A stretch of 64,000 nucleotides of DNA from Paenibacillus sp. CAA11 (GTDB lineage Bacteria > Bacillota > Bacilli > Paenibacillales > Paenibacillaceae), in NCBI RefSeq assembly GCF_003060825.1, contig NZ_CP028922.1, positions 2,835,001 through 2,899,000 on the forward strand. Reading direction: 5' to 3'. Below, piece after piece: positions 36,315 through 48,366 of this stretch (position 1 is its first letter; each line of letters begins with the position of its first letter). Below the pieces are notes generated by a model. The model ran no database searches. It worked only from the letters and a program-made list of their open reading frames with translations, and was not told the origin of the DNA. The position numbers and the translations under genes are program-made.

Positions 36315-37391
36315 ATGAATTTGAACACTAGCTTGACTGAACGACCAGCCAAAATTGTTAAGCCAACAAAGCCCTTTATCCCTGATTTTGCATATTTTGA
36401 GCCCGGGGCGCTTGAATATCCAAAAGGAGAACGGATTCTGAAATGGGTACAGTCTCAAGGTATTCCTTATAAGATGACGAGCTCTCACAATAGGATTACA
36501 GGCCTGCCTGGAGAGACGGATTTGGAAAAATACAAAAATGCCAAGCGAACCCTTGTCGTCGGAGTGCGCAAGACGCTCACTTTTGACCAATCCAAGCCTT
36601 CGGCTGAGTACGCCATTCCGATCTCCACAGGCTGTATGGGACATTGTCACTACTGCTATTTGCAGACAACGCTGGGGGCTAAGCCATATATTCGCGTATA
36701 TGTAAATACAGAGGATATTCTCGGAGCTGCCAAAAACTATATCAACGAGAGAATTCCGGAAATTACGCGCTTCGAAGCAGCCTGTACCTCTGATCCAGTT
36801 GGCCTTGAGCACATCACAGGATCCTTGGAAGAGCTTATAACCTTTATGGCGAATGAGGAATACGGCAGGCTTCGCTTTGTGACAAAATACCACCATGTCG
36901 ACCCTCTGCTTCATGTAAAGCACAATGGTCATACCCGAATCCGGTTTAGCATTAATGCCGATTATGTGATTCGGCAGTTTGAACCGGGCACCTCCCGCTT
37001 TGAAGAACGAATTGAAGCAGCAGGCAAGATTGCCCGGGCAGGCTATCCGCTTGGCTTCATTATTGCTCCTATCATTTGGTACGAAGGATGGGAAGATGGC
37101 TATGCCTCTTTACTTGAACGATTGGCGGCTGCACTCCCCAGGGAGCCCCTGAAGGATATGACGTTCGAAATGATCCAGCACCGCTTTACCAAGACAGCGA
37201 AAAGGGTTATTGAGCAGCGCTATCCAAAGACCAAGCTGGACATGGATATCGCCAAGCGAAAAATGAAGTGGGGCCGTTATGGCCAGTACAAGTATGTTTA
37301 CCCCGATGAACAACAAACCGCTTTACGGGAATTTATTACCGAACAGATCTTTGAACACTTTCCTGCTGCTACGATTGACTACTTCACTTAA
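36315..37391 (+). CDS. splB: Spore photoproduct lyase
   Basis: Radical-SAM enzyme that reverses the thymine dimer spore photoproduct during germination. 358 residues. The CMGHCHYC motif supplies C107, C111 and C114 for the [4Fe-4S] cluster; the hydrogen-donor cysteine is C157 in EAACTSDPV, 50 residues after the first cluster cysteine, as in B. subtilis (C91/C141). The ATG at 36315 sits only 2 nt behind AAGGAG; a TTG two codons later has better spacing. Ends 2 nt from the convergent ccdA. Confidence 0.96.
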   Translation: MNLNTSLTERPAKIVKPTKPFIPDFAYFEPGALEYPKGERILKWVQSQGIPYKMTSSHNRITGLPGETDLEKYKNAKRTLVVGVRKTLTFDQSKPSAEYAIPISTGCMGHCHYCYLQTTLGAKPYIRVYVNTEDILGAAKNYINERIPEITRFEAACTSDPVGLEHITGSLEELITFMANEEYGRLRFVTKYHHVDPLLHVKHNGHTRIRFSINADYVIRQFEPGTSRFEERIEAAGKIARAGYPLGFIIAPIIWYEGWEDGYASLLERLAAALPREPLKDMTFEMIQHRFTKTAKRVIEQRYPKTKLDMDIAKRKMKWGRYGQYKYVYPDEQQTALREFITEQIFEHFPAATIDYFT

Positions 37392-37393
37392 TT

Positions 37394-38107
37394 TTATAGA
37401 ACAAGCCAGTCTGGAGTAATTTGCTGCAGCCATACGTTGAGCCGGGCCATTCTGCCGGAGATCAGCGCCAGACCAATTAGAAGCATAATCCCGCCGCCGG
37501 CCTTATTCAGCCAACCGGCATGGCGGGAGATCCACTTTGTTGAATCCACATATATAGCCATGACAAAGAAAGGCAATGCAAATCCGGCCGCGTAGGCGGT
37601 AATTAGCACGAACCATGACGCAGGATGTACAGCGGCGAGCGCAATAATCCCAGCCAGGATGGGTCCAACACAGGGGGACCAGCCCGCGGCAAAGCCGATT
37701 CCAAACAAGAAGGAGCCGAAATATCCGGCGTGGTTCCACATAGAACCTATTCTTCTTTCACGCATAATCCAGCCTGGCCGCAGCAATCCCAGACTAACCA
37801 TCCCCATGAAGAAGATCGTTCCACCTGCTATGATGCGGACAACCCCACGATAACCCGTAAACCACTCTCCAATGATGCCTGCGCCAAACCCCAGTGAGTA
37901 GAAAATAATGGAGAATCCAGCTACGAAAGCAAGCGTGTGGAGCAGAATTTTACTGCGGATCATCGGGGAGTGTCCTTCCTCACGCAGCTTCCCTAGCGAC
38001 AAACCTGTAATATATGACAAGTAAGAAGGATATAGCGGTAGGGCACATGGAGATAGAAATGAAAGAAAGCCCGCAGTCAGAGCCGCTCCTGTATGTAAAT
38101 CTCCCAT
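37394..38107 (-). CDS. ccdA: Cytochrome c biogenesis protein CcdA
   Basis: Thiol-electron transporter of the DsbD transmembrane family. 237 residues with six transmembrane helices. The redox cysteines are in FLSPCALPLYPSYLSYITG (C21) and GWSPCVGPILAGI. Homologues pass electrons to extracytoplasmic thioredoxins needed for cytochrome c and, in spore formers, for cortex synthesis (with StoA/ResA). It lies alone here, convergent with splB and divergent from uppP. Confidence 0.93.
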   Translation of the reverse strand: MGDLHTGAALTAGFLSFLSPCALPLYPSYLSYITGLSLGKLREEGHSPMIRSKILLHTLAFVAGFSIIFYSLGFGAGIIGEWFTGYRGVVRIIAGGTIFFMGMVSLGLLRPGWIMRERRIGSMWNHAGYFGSFLFGIGFAAGWSPCVGPILAGIIALAAVHPASWFVLITAYAAGFALPFFVMAIYVDSTKWISRHAGWLNKAGGGIMLLIGLALISGRMARLNVWLQQITPDWLVL

Positions 38108-38212
38108 TCTTCATCTCCCCCTGTGTAAATACTATAACTATATGTTACAGAGCGTAGGACGAGAACCTCTACCCAGCGAGTTTCAACTAAAAACTACTAA
38201 ATCACTTGAATT

Positions 38213-38242
38213 TTGACAAAGTCGTTTGAGAGCCGTTACTAT
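38213..38242 (+). promoter_or_regulatory. Candidate sigma-A promoter of uppP
   Basis: A perfect -35 TTGACA (38213-38218) and TACTAT (38237-38242) with an 18-nt spacer, 47 nt before the start. A perfect TATAAT at 38261-38266, without a clear -35, is an alternative. Confidence 0.5.
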
Positions 38243-38288
38243 AACTTGTGTGGCAAAAGGTATAATACATATTTTAGGAGGAACCACT

Positions 38289-39098
38289 GTGGATGTTTGG
38301 GAGTTGCTGAAATATTTTGTTCTAGGGGTCGTTCAAGGGTTTACAGAACCTATCCCTGTATCATCAAGCGGCCATCTGATTATTGTAGAAAGACTGTTCG
38401 GCCTGCACATTGAAGGTCTCAGCTTTGAGGTTCTCGTTAACACCGCTTCCCTGCTGGCCATTATTTTCATTTATCGGCATGATCTAATCAAATTAATCGT
38501 CTCTTTCTTCAGATACATATTCAAACGTTCTGAAGAAGACAAAGCGGACTTTAAGCTTGGCATCTATTTAATAATTGCTACGATTCCTGCCGGTCTTCTT
38601 GGAGCCTTGTTCAGTGATGTTATCGGCGATGTATTTAAAGGTATGACCACAATCGGGATTGCTCTCCTGATCACGGGGGTAGCCCTGTGGATTGTTAGAA
38701 ATCTTCGTGGACGAAAATCAGACAAAGATTTATCGTTCCGGGATACCCTCTTGGTTGGACTTGCTCAGGCTGTGGCTTTGATTCCCGGTATCAGCCGTTC
38801 CGGGTCGACCATTGTTACTTCCTTACTGCTAGGGTGGAAGCAGGAGACTGCACTGAAGTTCTCCTTCTTCTTATACATTCCTGTGAGTGTTGGCGGTATG
38901 ATTCTAGAAGGGAAGGATCTGCTGAACGATCCGGATCTAGGAACCTTAATGCTCCCTTATGCCGCCGCGTTCATCGCGACTCTGTTTACTACTTATTTCT
39001 CCATGAAATGGTTTATGGGAATTATGGCGAAGGGAAACCTGAAGGTCCTATCTTTATACTGTTTCGTTGTCGGCGCATTCGTACTGATTTTTCTATAA
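38289..39098 (+). CDS. uppP: Undecaprenyl-diphosphate phosphatase UppP/BacA
   Basis: Recycles undecaprenyl diphosphate for cell-wall synthesis; extra copies give bacitracin resistance. 269 residues, polytopic. Family motifs: [13 protein letters not shown] (17-29) with the catalytic Glu and Ser, and [19 protein letters not shown]. The start is GTG at 38289 with AGGAGG 7 nt upstream; the longer frame was rejected. Followed by a strong bidirectional terminator. Confidence 0.95.
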   Translation: MDVWELLKYFVLGVVQGFTEPIPVSSSGHLIIVERLFGLHIEGLSFEVLVNTASLLAIIFIYRHDLIKLIVSFFRYIFKRSEEDKADFKLGIYLIIATIPAGLLGALFSDVIGDVFKGMTTIGIALLITGVALWIVRNLRGRKSDKDLSFRDTLLVGLAQAVALIPGISRSGSTIVTSLLLGWKQETALKFSFFLYIPVSVGGMILEGKDLLNDPDLGTLMLPYAAAFIATLFTTYFSMKWFMGIMAKGNLKVLSLYCFVVGAFVLIFL

Positions 39099-39113
39099 TC
39101 CTTAACTAAAATC

Positions 39114-39160
39114 CATACAAAAAGCAGATGCCCAGTAACTTGGCATCTGCTTTTTGTATG
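39114..39160. terminator. Bidirectional terminator between uppP and metG
   Basis: A 19-bp inverted repeat (39114-39132 with 39142-39160) with a GCAGATGCC core and A/T-rich outer stem, giving T-runs in both directions. Confidence 0.9.
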
Positions 39161-39191
39161 CAATAAATTAATTTATCTACTTGTGTGGGGC

Positions 39192-41500
<2,309 letters not shown>

Positions 41501-41647
41501 AAATAATTATAACCATATAGAATGAACTAAAGAAATGAACGTTATAGGACAGTATTAGACCGTGATAACAAAAAATCCAATGTAAAACTTTAGTTCAATC
41601 TATACAGTTTTTATTTGATTTAAATATATGAAATGTTACTCCGGCTG

Positions 41648-41920
41648 TCAAGGGCGCTTCACACCGGTCAGCTTGTTCTCCTTAGCCTCCCTTCCACGCC
41701 TAGGTGGAACAGGATCGAGTCCTCCAGGATGAAAAGGGTGGCATTTGGCGATTCGCTTAGCGGCCAACCAGGACCCCTTCAAGGCTCCATGTACTTCAAT
41801 CGCCTCTAAGGCATAGGCCGAGCAAGTGGGATAGAAACGGCAGGTTGGCGGTTTAAGCGGCGAAATAAATTTACGGTAGACATGAATCGGACCCTGAACG
41901 ATTCTTCGGGTCACCTTCAT
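41648..41920 (-). CDS. yidD: Membrane protein insertion efficiency factor YidD
   Basis: 90 residues with the family core [20 protein letters not shown], followed by [18 protein letters not shown] and [13 protein letters not shown]. An amphipathic protein that assists YidC-dependent membrane insertion in E. coli. Its ATG shares one base with the zur stop codon (TAATG), so translation is probably coupled to zur, an unusual partner. Confidence 0.95.
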   Translation of the reverse strand: MKVTRRIVQGPIHVYRKFISPLKPPTCRFYPTCSAYALEAIEVHGALKGSWLAAKRIAKCHPFHPGGLDPVPPRRGREAKENKLTGVKRP

Positions 41921-42381
41921 TACTGCTGCCCCTTTGCCGACTCAGCAACTGCTACTGCTTCCTTGTTGTTCTTACAATTCTTACAGTAACCGAACACCTC
42001 GAATTTGTGGTTAACCACTTCAAATTGGTCTGGTGCATCTGCAAAGGTCATTGGGCAAAAATGAATCGGATAGGTCTTCTCACAACCTAAACAGATCATA
42101 TGATGGTGATGGTGCCCGTCCTCATTGCAGCTGGCACGGAACTTTAGCCCATCCTCGAACACAATTTGCTCCAACACGCCAAGTTCCTCCATGACCCGCA
42201 AATTCCGGTACACAGTATCAAAGCTTAATCCCTTATACTTCTTGCCCATATATTCATAAACGGATTTTGGAGTTAAATATCCATCACTTTCTGCAAACAG
42301 CTTAGCCAATGTGCGTCTTTGATCGGTAATCCGCAGTCCTTGTCTGGACATCACACCGATGATCTCATCTGTCGTCAGCAT
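41920..42381 (-). CDS. zur: Zinc uptake regulator Zur (Fur family)
   Basis: 153 residues. Winged helix with [20 protein letters not shown]; a His run (90-94) and structural-zinc cysteines C97/C100 and C133/C136. The segments [34 protein letters not shown] and [13 protein letters not shown] resemble B. subtilis Zur more than Fur or PerR. The ATG at 42381 has AGGAGG 9 nt upstream; longer frames were rejected. No znu transporter genes lie nearby. Confidence 0.85.
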   Translation of the reverse strand: MLTTDEIIGVMSRQGLRITDQRRTLAKLFAESDGYLTPKSVYEYMGKKYKGLSFDTVYRNLRVMEELGVLEQIVFEDGLKFRASCNEDGHHHHHMICLGCEKTYPIHFCPMTFADAPDQFEVVNHKFEVFGYCKNCKNNKEAVAVAESAKGQQ

Positions 42382-42487
42382 GGCGGCATCCCTCCTGTCA
42401 TGCATTTCTTTACATCTGTTTTGTACTCTATTATCATAATGCCGCAAAATAACCGGCACGTCAATGAAGCAAGCAACAACAGTAAAA

Positions 42488-42518
42488 GCAGCGCATGGAA
42501 TTCAATTCCATGCGCTGC
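42488..42518. terminator. Terminator between stalk-protein gene and zur
   Basis: A near-perfect 31-nt palindrome GCAGCGCATGGAATT/AATTCCATGCGCTGC. On the minus strand it is followed by TTTTACTG, so it terminates the 754-aa gene. Confidence 0.8.
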
Positions 42519-42533
42519 CACATTTTATGACAA

Positions 42534-44798
42534 CTATTTTGTTTCTGGTAAAGGTTGGAATAGCAGATTGACAGCCAAGTTGCTGCCGAGCGATGGAGTA
42601 AAGATAAAGTCCACCATCTCTTCCTGATCTCCGGTCCGGTATAGAACAGCTCCTTCGCTAGGATTGCTCAGGGTTCCGGAGTTAGGCAAGCCTACAATTT
42701 TGCCGTTAACCATAACATAGCCGGTATAAGTTCCTCCGCGCGGGTTGAACGTAATCAGCGTGTGCGGAGCGACTCTCGAAGCTCTAATCTTGTACAGCAC
42801 GCCAAAGTTACCCAGATTCCGTTCTTCTGTATTATATGGAGCATCCACCCCGTGTTGGAAGGGATCACTTGAATCATCCCCAAGGATAAACCGTGAAGGG
42901 GTGATTCCAAGAAGCTCATCATACTGAACCGTACGTGTTGCATCCGGGTATGTACCACGGTTATGAATGCCATCTCGTGGAATAATGTTTAATGTAGCAA
43001 ATTCCTTAATCGGATCCCTGCCCGCCTCAATCATGATCACATCAAACTGAACCGGGGATTCCGTATAATAATCAGAGAGGAGCGAGATGGTATCCCCCTG
43101 CTTCATACTGGAAGCAGCAGTATCGTTGAAGATAATCTTCTGCTCTCCTGGAGCTAGTGTGATATCCTTCTCCATCTCTCTGGTCTGCATTGAGGTGAAA
43201 TAGCGCAGGAGTGAGATTTTCCCTGCCGCGGTTGGACTGTTGCTCGGCCCTGCACTTCCCAGTGTTTCCTGGAAGATATTCACAGGACTTGTATTCGGAT
43301 TAGTAGCCACCACGTACAGCTTCATATCCTTGCCCGTCGCATTCAAGTGATGAATCATCATACGCGCTTTTCCGACCGTAGTCTCACGATACAGAATTCC
43401 TTCAGTATAGTTGGTTTCCGGACTGTTGCTTCGAATTAGGGTCACAGGATCAGTGGTAAAGGTATAATTAATCTTATCCCAGCTTGGAACCTGCGATCCA
43501 TTGAATGAATACTTCTCCCCAACCGGAGTGAAGAGTTGGTTGAACTCGCTCTCGGTATACAGTGTCTCATTTGTAATGGTTACTGTCTTCTCCACCGTAC
43601 TTGTAAGGCCGTATTTATTCTTAGCCGTCAGGCGGATGGTTTGGGTACCTGGAGTGAAGAATGCCCGCTTGTTGTTCTCCCATGTATACGTGATCCCATC
43701 CAAGCCCTGCTCATCGGTAGTCTGATTCGTATAAGTAACAAGTTCGCCCATCTTATAGGTATCTTTGTCCGTAGTAAAAGCAGCTACCGGCGGGGTATGC
43801 GGCTTCACAACATTTATCGTTAAGGAATATGGATCACTCCACTGTCCGCTGGCATCCATCACGCTGTACGCTACAACATAGGTACCCGGATTAGCAAAGA
43901 CGTCTTCACGACCTTCCCAGCGCTCTTGAACAATATCTTGACCGGTTGGAGAGCTGTATTCCGTCTGATATGTAACCTGAGTCTGTCCGGCAACAATTTC
44001 AGATGGCGTTACTTTGAACTTGGCGACAGGCTTGGTGGATACTTCCACAATCACTCGTTTTCCCTTAGCATCGAATTTGTAAGGGAGATCAAGCGCCTTA
44101 GTAATCGAAGTTAATGGAACCATGAAGACATTATTCTTCGTAGAATAGGATTTCCCCGCCATGGTCTTCTTGACCCCATTAACCTTGTAAGTATTGCTGT
44201 TTAGTTTAAATCTTAATTCATCTCCGCCACGCTTAATCACGGTTTCTTTGGTCTTACTGTCATACGAGATGTTTAGTCCTACGCGGTTGACCAGAGATCT
44301 GATTGCTACATAGGATACGCCGTTCTTGGCCGCCATTGGCTCGGCTGCCGTAAACGTTTGCCCGTTTTGATACATTTTATTGCTATTCACCATAAGAATA
44401 AGTTGACCAGAAGACTGACCCTGATCTACCAGAGTGCTGCTGTCTGTGGTTGTAGAAGAATTTGCAGGGGCCCCCCCATTCTCAGAACCAGGCTCGCCCG
44501 CCTGTGCTGAATCTCCGGTATTTGGTGCTGTGGTTGCATCAGCCGGCTGCTTTGCACCGTTCTGCTCTTGGTCTCCACTGGCCTGTTGATCTGATGAAAC
44601 CGACTGAGCTGCCGGATCAGATGTAGTTTCAGGTGCTGCTGACAGCACATCCCCCAAATCTGTAGTACTGTCTGCTGCTGGAGTTCTCGTTTCAATCACA
44701 GTTCCATGAATTACCTCCTGGGCGTTTACCGCAGGAATCACCATCGCCACTTGGGCTGAGGCTAACACAGTAGTCACGACTAATTTCTTGAAGTTCAT
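42534..44798 (-). CDS. Large secreted protein with stalk and PKD-like domains
   Basis: 754 residues. Signal peptide (1-26, ending PAVNAQ), a Ser/Thr/Asp/Gln-rich low-complexity region (about 35-130), then a copper-amine-oxidase N-terminal (stalk) domain (about 132-255; YVAIRSLVNRVGLNISYDSK). Two PKD-like beta-sandwich domains follow (about 258-335 and 338-410, with FTPGTQTIRLTAKNKYG). A C-terminal region of about 330 residues is of unknown type and lacks any recognised catalytic motif. The ATG follows AGAAGGAGC. A surface or matrix protein is likely; ligand unknown. Confidence 0.85.
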   Translation of the reverse strand: MNFKKLVVTTVLASAQVAMVIPAVNAQEVIHGTVIETRTPAADSTTDLGDVLSAAPETTSDPAAQSVSSDQQASGDQEQNGAKQPADATTAPNTGDSAQAGEPGSENGGAPANSSTTTDSSTLVDQGQSSGQLILMVNSNKMYQNGQTFTAAEPMAAKNGVSYVAIRSLVNRVGLNISYDSKTKETVIKRGGDELRFKLNSNTYKVNGVKKTMAGKSYSTKNNVFMVPLTSITKALDLPYKFDAKGKRVIVEVSTKPVAKFKVTPSEIVAGQTQVTYQTEYSSPTGQDIVQERWEGREDVFANPGTYVVAYSVMDASGQWSDPYSLTINVVKPHTPPVAAFTTDKDTYKMGELVTYTNQTTDEQGLDGITYTWENNKRAFFTPGTQTIRLTAKNKYGLTSTVEKTVTITNETLYTESEFNQLFTPVGEKYSFNGSQVPSWDKINYTFTTDPVTLIRSNSPETNYTEGILYRETTVGKARMMIHHLNATGKDMKLYVVATNPNTSPVNIFQETLGSAGPSNSPTAAGKISLLRYFTSMQTREMEKDITLAPGEQKIIFNDTAASSMKQGDTISLLSDYYTESPVQFDVIMIEAGRDPIKEFATLNIIPRDGIHNRGTYPDATRTVQYDELLGITPSRFILGDDSSDPFQHGVDAPYNTEERNLGNFGVLYKIRASRVAPHTLITFNPRGGTYTGYVMVNGKIVGLPNSGTLSNPSEGAVLYRTGDQEEMVDFIFTPSLGSNLAVNLLFQPLPETK

Positions 44799-44956
44799 GA
44801 TAAAGCTCCTTCTGCTCCCATTTTGTTACGTTCTTTAAATCCCCATATAATTTAACGTCAAAAGTAAGGAAAAGTTGCTGAATTCTTTCGAACAATGTAA
44901 AAACAAAAGAATTTATCCCATTAAACGTAAAATTAGCGTGGCTTCAGCATGCTTCA

Positions 44957-45000
44957 ATAAAAAAAGCGGCTCAATCCTACAATGTAAGATTGAGCCGCTT
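44957..45000 (-). terminator. pflBA intrinsic terminator
   Basis: A 13-bp perfect stem on the minus strand (44988-45000 with 44964-44976), 11-nt loop, then T7. It lies 22 nt after the pflA stop. Confidence 0.9.
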
Positions 45001-45021
45001 GGGCAAAGATATACTGCCTAC

Positions 45022-45783
45022 TTACTGTGACATTGTTGCAGATGCTGCCTGATCTGAGACTTCCTGCATTCCCCGGTGAATCAGCTGGTTGGCCCGTTCA
45101 ATTTCTTCTTCAGTCGGAGAAGGTACACCTTTAAGAGGATAATCCCATTTCAGTGCATCCCATTTGTATATCCCCATCTGATGATAAGGAAGAATTTCAA
45201 ATTTCTCTACTGCATTAAGTTTGCCGATAAACCGTCCCAATTCCAGAAGGTCCTGCTCATCATCATGAATACCTGGCACAAACACATGGCGAATCCACAT
45301 TGGCCGATTATGCTCGGACAGCCACTTAGCCATCTGTAACATGCGTTCATTAGGTTTACCAGTCAGCTTAATATGCTTTTCATTATTAATATGCTTCAAA
45401 TCCAGCATCACTAGGTCCGTTACATCAAGCAGATCCTTTATTTTATCCCCATCATTATATCCATTAGTGTCCAACGTGGTATGAAGGTTCCAGCGTTTCT
45501 TTACTTCACGGAACAACTCAGTGACAAAATGAGCCTGCAGCGTTGCCTCCCCGCCGGAAACGGTCAGCCCTCCCCCAGAAGAGCGGTAATAATTAATGTA
45601 AGGCTCAATCTCTGAAAGGACCTCTTCCAGCGTCATTTCATTGCCGCCTTCCAGATTCCATGTATCCGGGTTATGGCAATATTGGCATTTTAACAAGCAG
45701 CCCTGCATGAAGAGTACGAAACGTATGCCCGGGCCATCGACCGTTCCGAAAGTTTCTAATGAATGTATACGCCCTTTGATCAT
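45022..45783 (-). CDS. pflA: Pyruvate formate-lyase activating enzyme
   Basis: Radical-SAM enzyme that installs the glycyl radical on PflB. 253 residues; cluster cysteines C29, C33, C36 in MQGCLLKCQYCHNPDTW, and the family N-terminus IHSLETFGTVDGPGIRFVLF. SAM-binding GGGLTVSGGEATLQ is intact. The ATG at 45783 follows AAAGGATG. It lies 62 nt downstream of pflB in one operon. Confidence 0.97.
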   Translation of the reverse strand: MIKGRIHSLETFGTVDGPGIRFVLFMQGCLLKCQYCHNPDTWNLEGGNEMTLEEVLSEIEPYINYYRSSGGGLTVSGGEATLQAHFVTELFREVKKRWNLHTTLDTNGYNDGDKIKDLLDVTDLVMLDLKHINNEKHIKLTGKPNERMLQMAKWLSEHNRPMWIRHVFVPGIHDDEQDLLELGRFIGKLNAVEKFEILPYHQMGIYKWDALKWDYPLKGVPSPTEEEIERANQLIHRGMQEVSDQAASATMSQ

Positions 45784-45845
45784 GTTACGTCATCCTTTCT
45801 GCAGGGTACTGCAGGAAATGTAATTAGAAATGGTCAGGGTCGATA

Positions 45846-48107
45846 TTACATCGATCCATGGAAGGTACGGTTGATAACATCAAGCTGTTGCTCACGAGTC
45901 AACTTAATGAAGTTAACTGCATAACCAGATACGCGGATTGTCAGCTGAGGATAGTTCTCTGGATGATCCATTGCATCGAGCAGTTGTTCACGGTCAAATA
46001 CGTTTACATTCAGGTGATGTGCCTTGCTTCCGAAGTATCCGTCCATCATGGACACCAGGTTACTCTTACGTGTTTCTGGTTCTTTACCCAGTGCTTTTGG
46101 CACGATGGAGAAGGTGTTGGAAATACCGTCCAGGCTGTGTTCATATGGTAATTTGGCTACGGAACTTAAGGAAGCAAGTGCACCTTTTTTATCGCGTCCA
46201 TGCATTGGGTTAGCCCCTGGTGCAAAAGGTTCGCCAGCCTTACGTCCATCCGGTGTGGTACCTGTTTTCTTACCGTACACAACGTTAGAAGTGATGGTCA
46301 GGATGGATTGAGTTGGCAGGGAATTGCGGTAAGTTTTGTGTTTACGGATCATGCCCATGAAGGTTTCTACCAGATCCACCGCAATGCTGTCTACACGGTC
46401 ATCATTGTTACCGTAGCAAGGGAATTCACCTTCAATTTCAAAATCAACAGCAATGCCATTCTCGTTGCGGATCGGTTTAACCTTCGCATACTTGATAGCA
46501 CTCAGGGAGTCTGTAGCAACCGATAAGCCGGCGATACCACAAGCCATGGTGCGAAGAATATCGCGGTCATGCAGCGCCATTTCAATGCGTTCATAGGAAT
46601 ATTTATCGTGCATGTAGTGAATTACATTCAGAGCATTCACATACAGTTTAGCCAGCCATTCCATCATTGGAACCAGGCGTTTCATCACTTCCTTGTAATC
46701 CAGCACTTCGGAAGTAATCGCAGGATATTCAGGTCCTACTTGAACACCGGACTTCTCATCTTTACCGCCGTTGATTGCGTATAGGAGAACCTTAGCAAGG
46801 TTAGCACGAGCACCGAAGAACTGCATTTGTTTGCCGATTTCCATAGCGGATACACAGCAAGCAATACCGTAATCGTCCCCATAGATCGGACGCATCAGAT
46901 CATCGTTTTCATATTGAATTGCACTAGTCTCAATTGAAACTTTTGCACAGTATTTCTTAAATCCTTCAGGAAGCTGTTCGGACCAAAGTACAGTCAGGTT
47001 TGGTTCCGGAGCTGGTCCCAAGTTGTACAGAGTGTGCAGGAAGCGGAAGCTGTTCTTGGTAACGCGAGTTTGTCCGTTAACAGCCATCCCCCCGATGGAT
47101 TCTGTAACCCAAGTTGGGTCACCGCTGAAGAGGTCGTTGTAATCCGGAGTACGCAGGAATTTAACAATCCGCAGCTTCATGACAAAATGATCAACCAATT
47201 CTTGAGCTTGTTCTTCTGTCAAAGTTCCTTCTTCAAGATCACGTTCGATATAGGCGTCCAAGAAGGAGGATACACGACCCAGTGACATTGCTGCACCGTT
47301 TTGTTCCTTAATGGCTGCAAGGTAGCCGAAGTATACCCATTGGAACGCTTCTTTGGCTGTATTAGCCGGCTTGGAAATATCATATCCGTGCATTTCTGCC
47401 ATTTGTTTCAATTCACCGAGAGCACGGATTTGCTCGGATAATTCCTCGCGAAGACGAATAACATCTTCATCAATAACGTCTAATTCCAAGTCTTTAAGTT
47501 CATGTTTCTTTTGGTTTACCAAGAAATCAATACCATACAGTGCAACCCGGCGATAGTCGCCAATAATCCGGCCGCGTCCGTAAGCATCTGGAAGACCTGT
47601 GATAATACCCGCTTTACGAGCCGCTCTCATTTCAGAAGTATATGCATCAAATACACCCTGGTTATGCGTTTTACGGATATCTGTAAACATCTTCACGATT
47701 TCTTCTGGAACCTCGAAGCCATATGCCTTGCAAGCGTCAATCATCATCCGGATTCCACCGAATGGTTGAAGAGAACGTTTGAATGGCTCATCGGTTTGAA
47801 CACCGACGATTTGTTCTTTATCTTTATCCAGATAGCCTGGTTTATGGGAAACGATTGTAGAAGGCGTATTTACATCAACATCCAACACGCCACCTGCGTC
47901 GCGTTCTTTCTTGCTCAGCTCGGAAACAATTTTCCAGAGATCCTTTGTGTTCTGTGTTGCACCTTGAAGGAAATCCTCATTGCCAAGGTAAGGTTTAATG
48001 TTCTGTGCTATGAAGTCACGAACATTAACTTCCTTTTGCCATTTTCCTGATTTGAAGCCTCTCCAACCTGGTTGTACGTTTTGAACTTCTTTTTCAATCA
48101 CCGACAT
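45846..48107 (-). CDS. pflB: Pyruvate formate-lyase
   Basis: Anaerobic, oxygen-sensitive conversion of pyruvate and CoA to formate and acetyl-CoA. 753 residues. The active-site cysteine pair is C417/C418 (GIACCVSA) and the glycyl radical is G728 in IRVSGYAV. The ATG at 48107 follows GGAGGG. The 259-nt upstream region contains three Fnr-type boxes and a TATAAA that fits Fnr-dependent activation. Confidence 0.98.
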   Translation of the reverse strand: MSVIEKEVQNVQPGWRGFKSGKWQKEVNVRDFIAQNIKPYLGNEDFLQGATQNTKDLWKIVSELSKKERDAGGVLDVDVNTPSTIVSHKPGYLDKDKEQIVGVQTDEPFKRSLQPFGGIRMMIDACKAYGFEVPEEIVKMFTDIRKTHNQGVFDAYTSEMRAARKAGIITGLPDAYGRGRIIGDYRRVALYGIDFLVNQKKHELKDLELDVIDEDVIRLREELSEQIRALGELKQMAEMHGYDISKPANTAKEAFQWVYFGYLAAIKEQNGAAMSLGRVSSFLDAYIERDLEEGTLTEEQAQELVDHFVMKLRIVKFLRTPDYNDLFSGDPTWVTESIGGMAVNGQTRVTKNSFRFLHTLYNLGPAPEPNLTVLWSEQLPEGFKKYCAKVSIETSAIQYENDDLMRPIYGDDYGIACCVSAMEIGKQMQFFGARANLAKVLLYAINGGKDEKSGVQVGPEYPAITSEVLDYKEVMKRLVPMMEWLAKLYVNALNVIHYMHDKYSYERIEMALHDRDILRTMACGIAGLSVATDSLSAIKYAKVKPIRNENGIAVDFEIEGEFPCYGNNDDRVDSIAVDLVETFMGMIRKHKTYRNSLPTQSILTITSNVVYGKKTGTTPDGRKAGEPFAPGANPMHGRDKKGALASLSSVAKLPYEHSLDGISNTFSIVPKALGKEPETRKSNLVSMMDGYFGSKAHHLNVNVFDREQLLDAMDHPENYPQLTIRVSGYAVNFIKLTREQQLDVINRTFHGSM

Positions 48108-48190
48108 TTTGTATTCCCTCCATATATATAGTTTGGAGTGCGAAGGCTTGAAGGTTTAATTTATGACCTCCGCCTCAGATCCCTAAAATT

Positions 48191-48206
48191 TGTGATAAAT
48201 TTCACA
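48191..48206. promoter_or_regulatory. Fnr box proximal to pflB
   Basis: TGTGA-TAAATT-TCACA, a perfect 5-6-5 palindrome of the Crp/Fnr type, centred about 91 nt before the pflB start. No good -10 lies 32 nt downstream of its centre, so its role relative to the distal pair is unclear. Confidence 0.65.
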
Positions 48207-48286
48207 TATCAGATACAACGAGCCTATTCTCTCTTGCTGATCTACTACTCTACTCGTTTTGTATCGGGGATCTTTTATAGCTTTAT

Positions 48287-48292
48287 TTTATA
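48287..48292 (-). promoter_or_regulatory. Probable -10 of the Fnr-dependent pflB promoter
   Basis: The minus strand reads TATAAA, centred 31 nt downstream of the centre of the Fnr box at 48313-48328, which places that box near -41, the usual class II activator position. Confidence 0.5.
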
Positions 48293-48312
48293 CCCATAGC
48301 GGTTGAAATGGT

Positions 48313-48349
48313 TGTGACAAATATCACTTTTTGAGTGATATTTGTCACC
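48313..48349. promoter_or_regulatory. Paired, mutually inverted Fnr boxes between adhE and pflB
   Basis: Box 1 TGTGA-CAAATA-TCACT (48313-48328) and box 2 AGTGA-TATTTG-TCACC (48334-48349) are inverted copies of each other, so the whole 37-nt stretch is also one large palindrome with a 5-nt centre. Box 1 is an exact match to the B. subtilis Fnr pattern TGTGA-N6-TCACT. The structure could also fold at the end of adhE mRNA, but no T-run follows. Confidence 0.7.
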
Positions 48350-48366
48350 TTTTTCACAAAGTATTC

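Noticed and set aside
48313..48349. Compound palindrome as the adhE terminator
   Set aside because: On the minus strand the stem is followed by AACCATTTC, not by a T-run; an operator pair explains it better.
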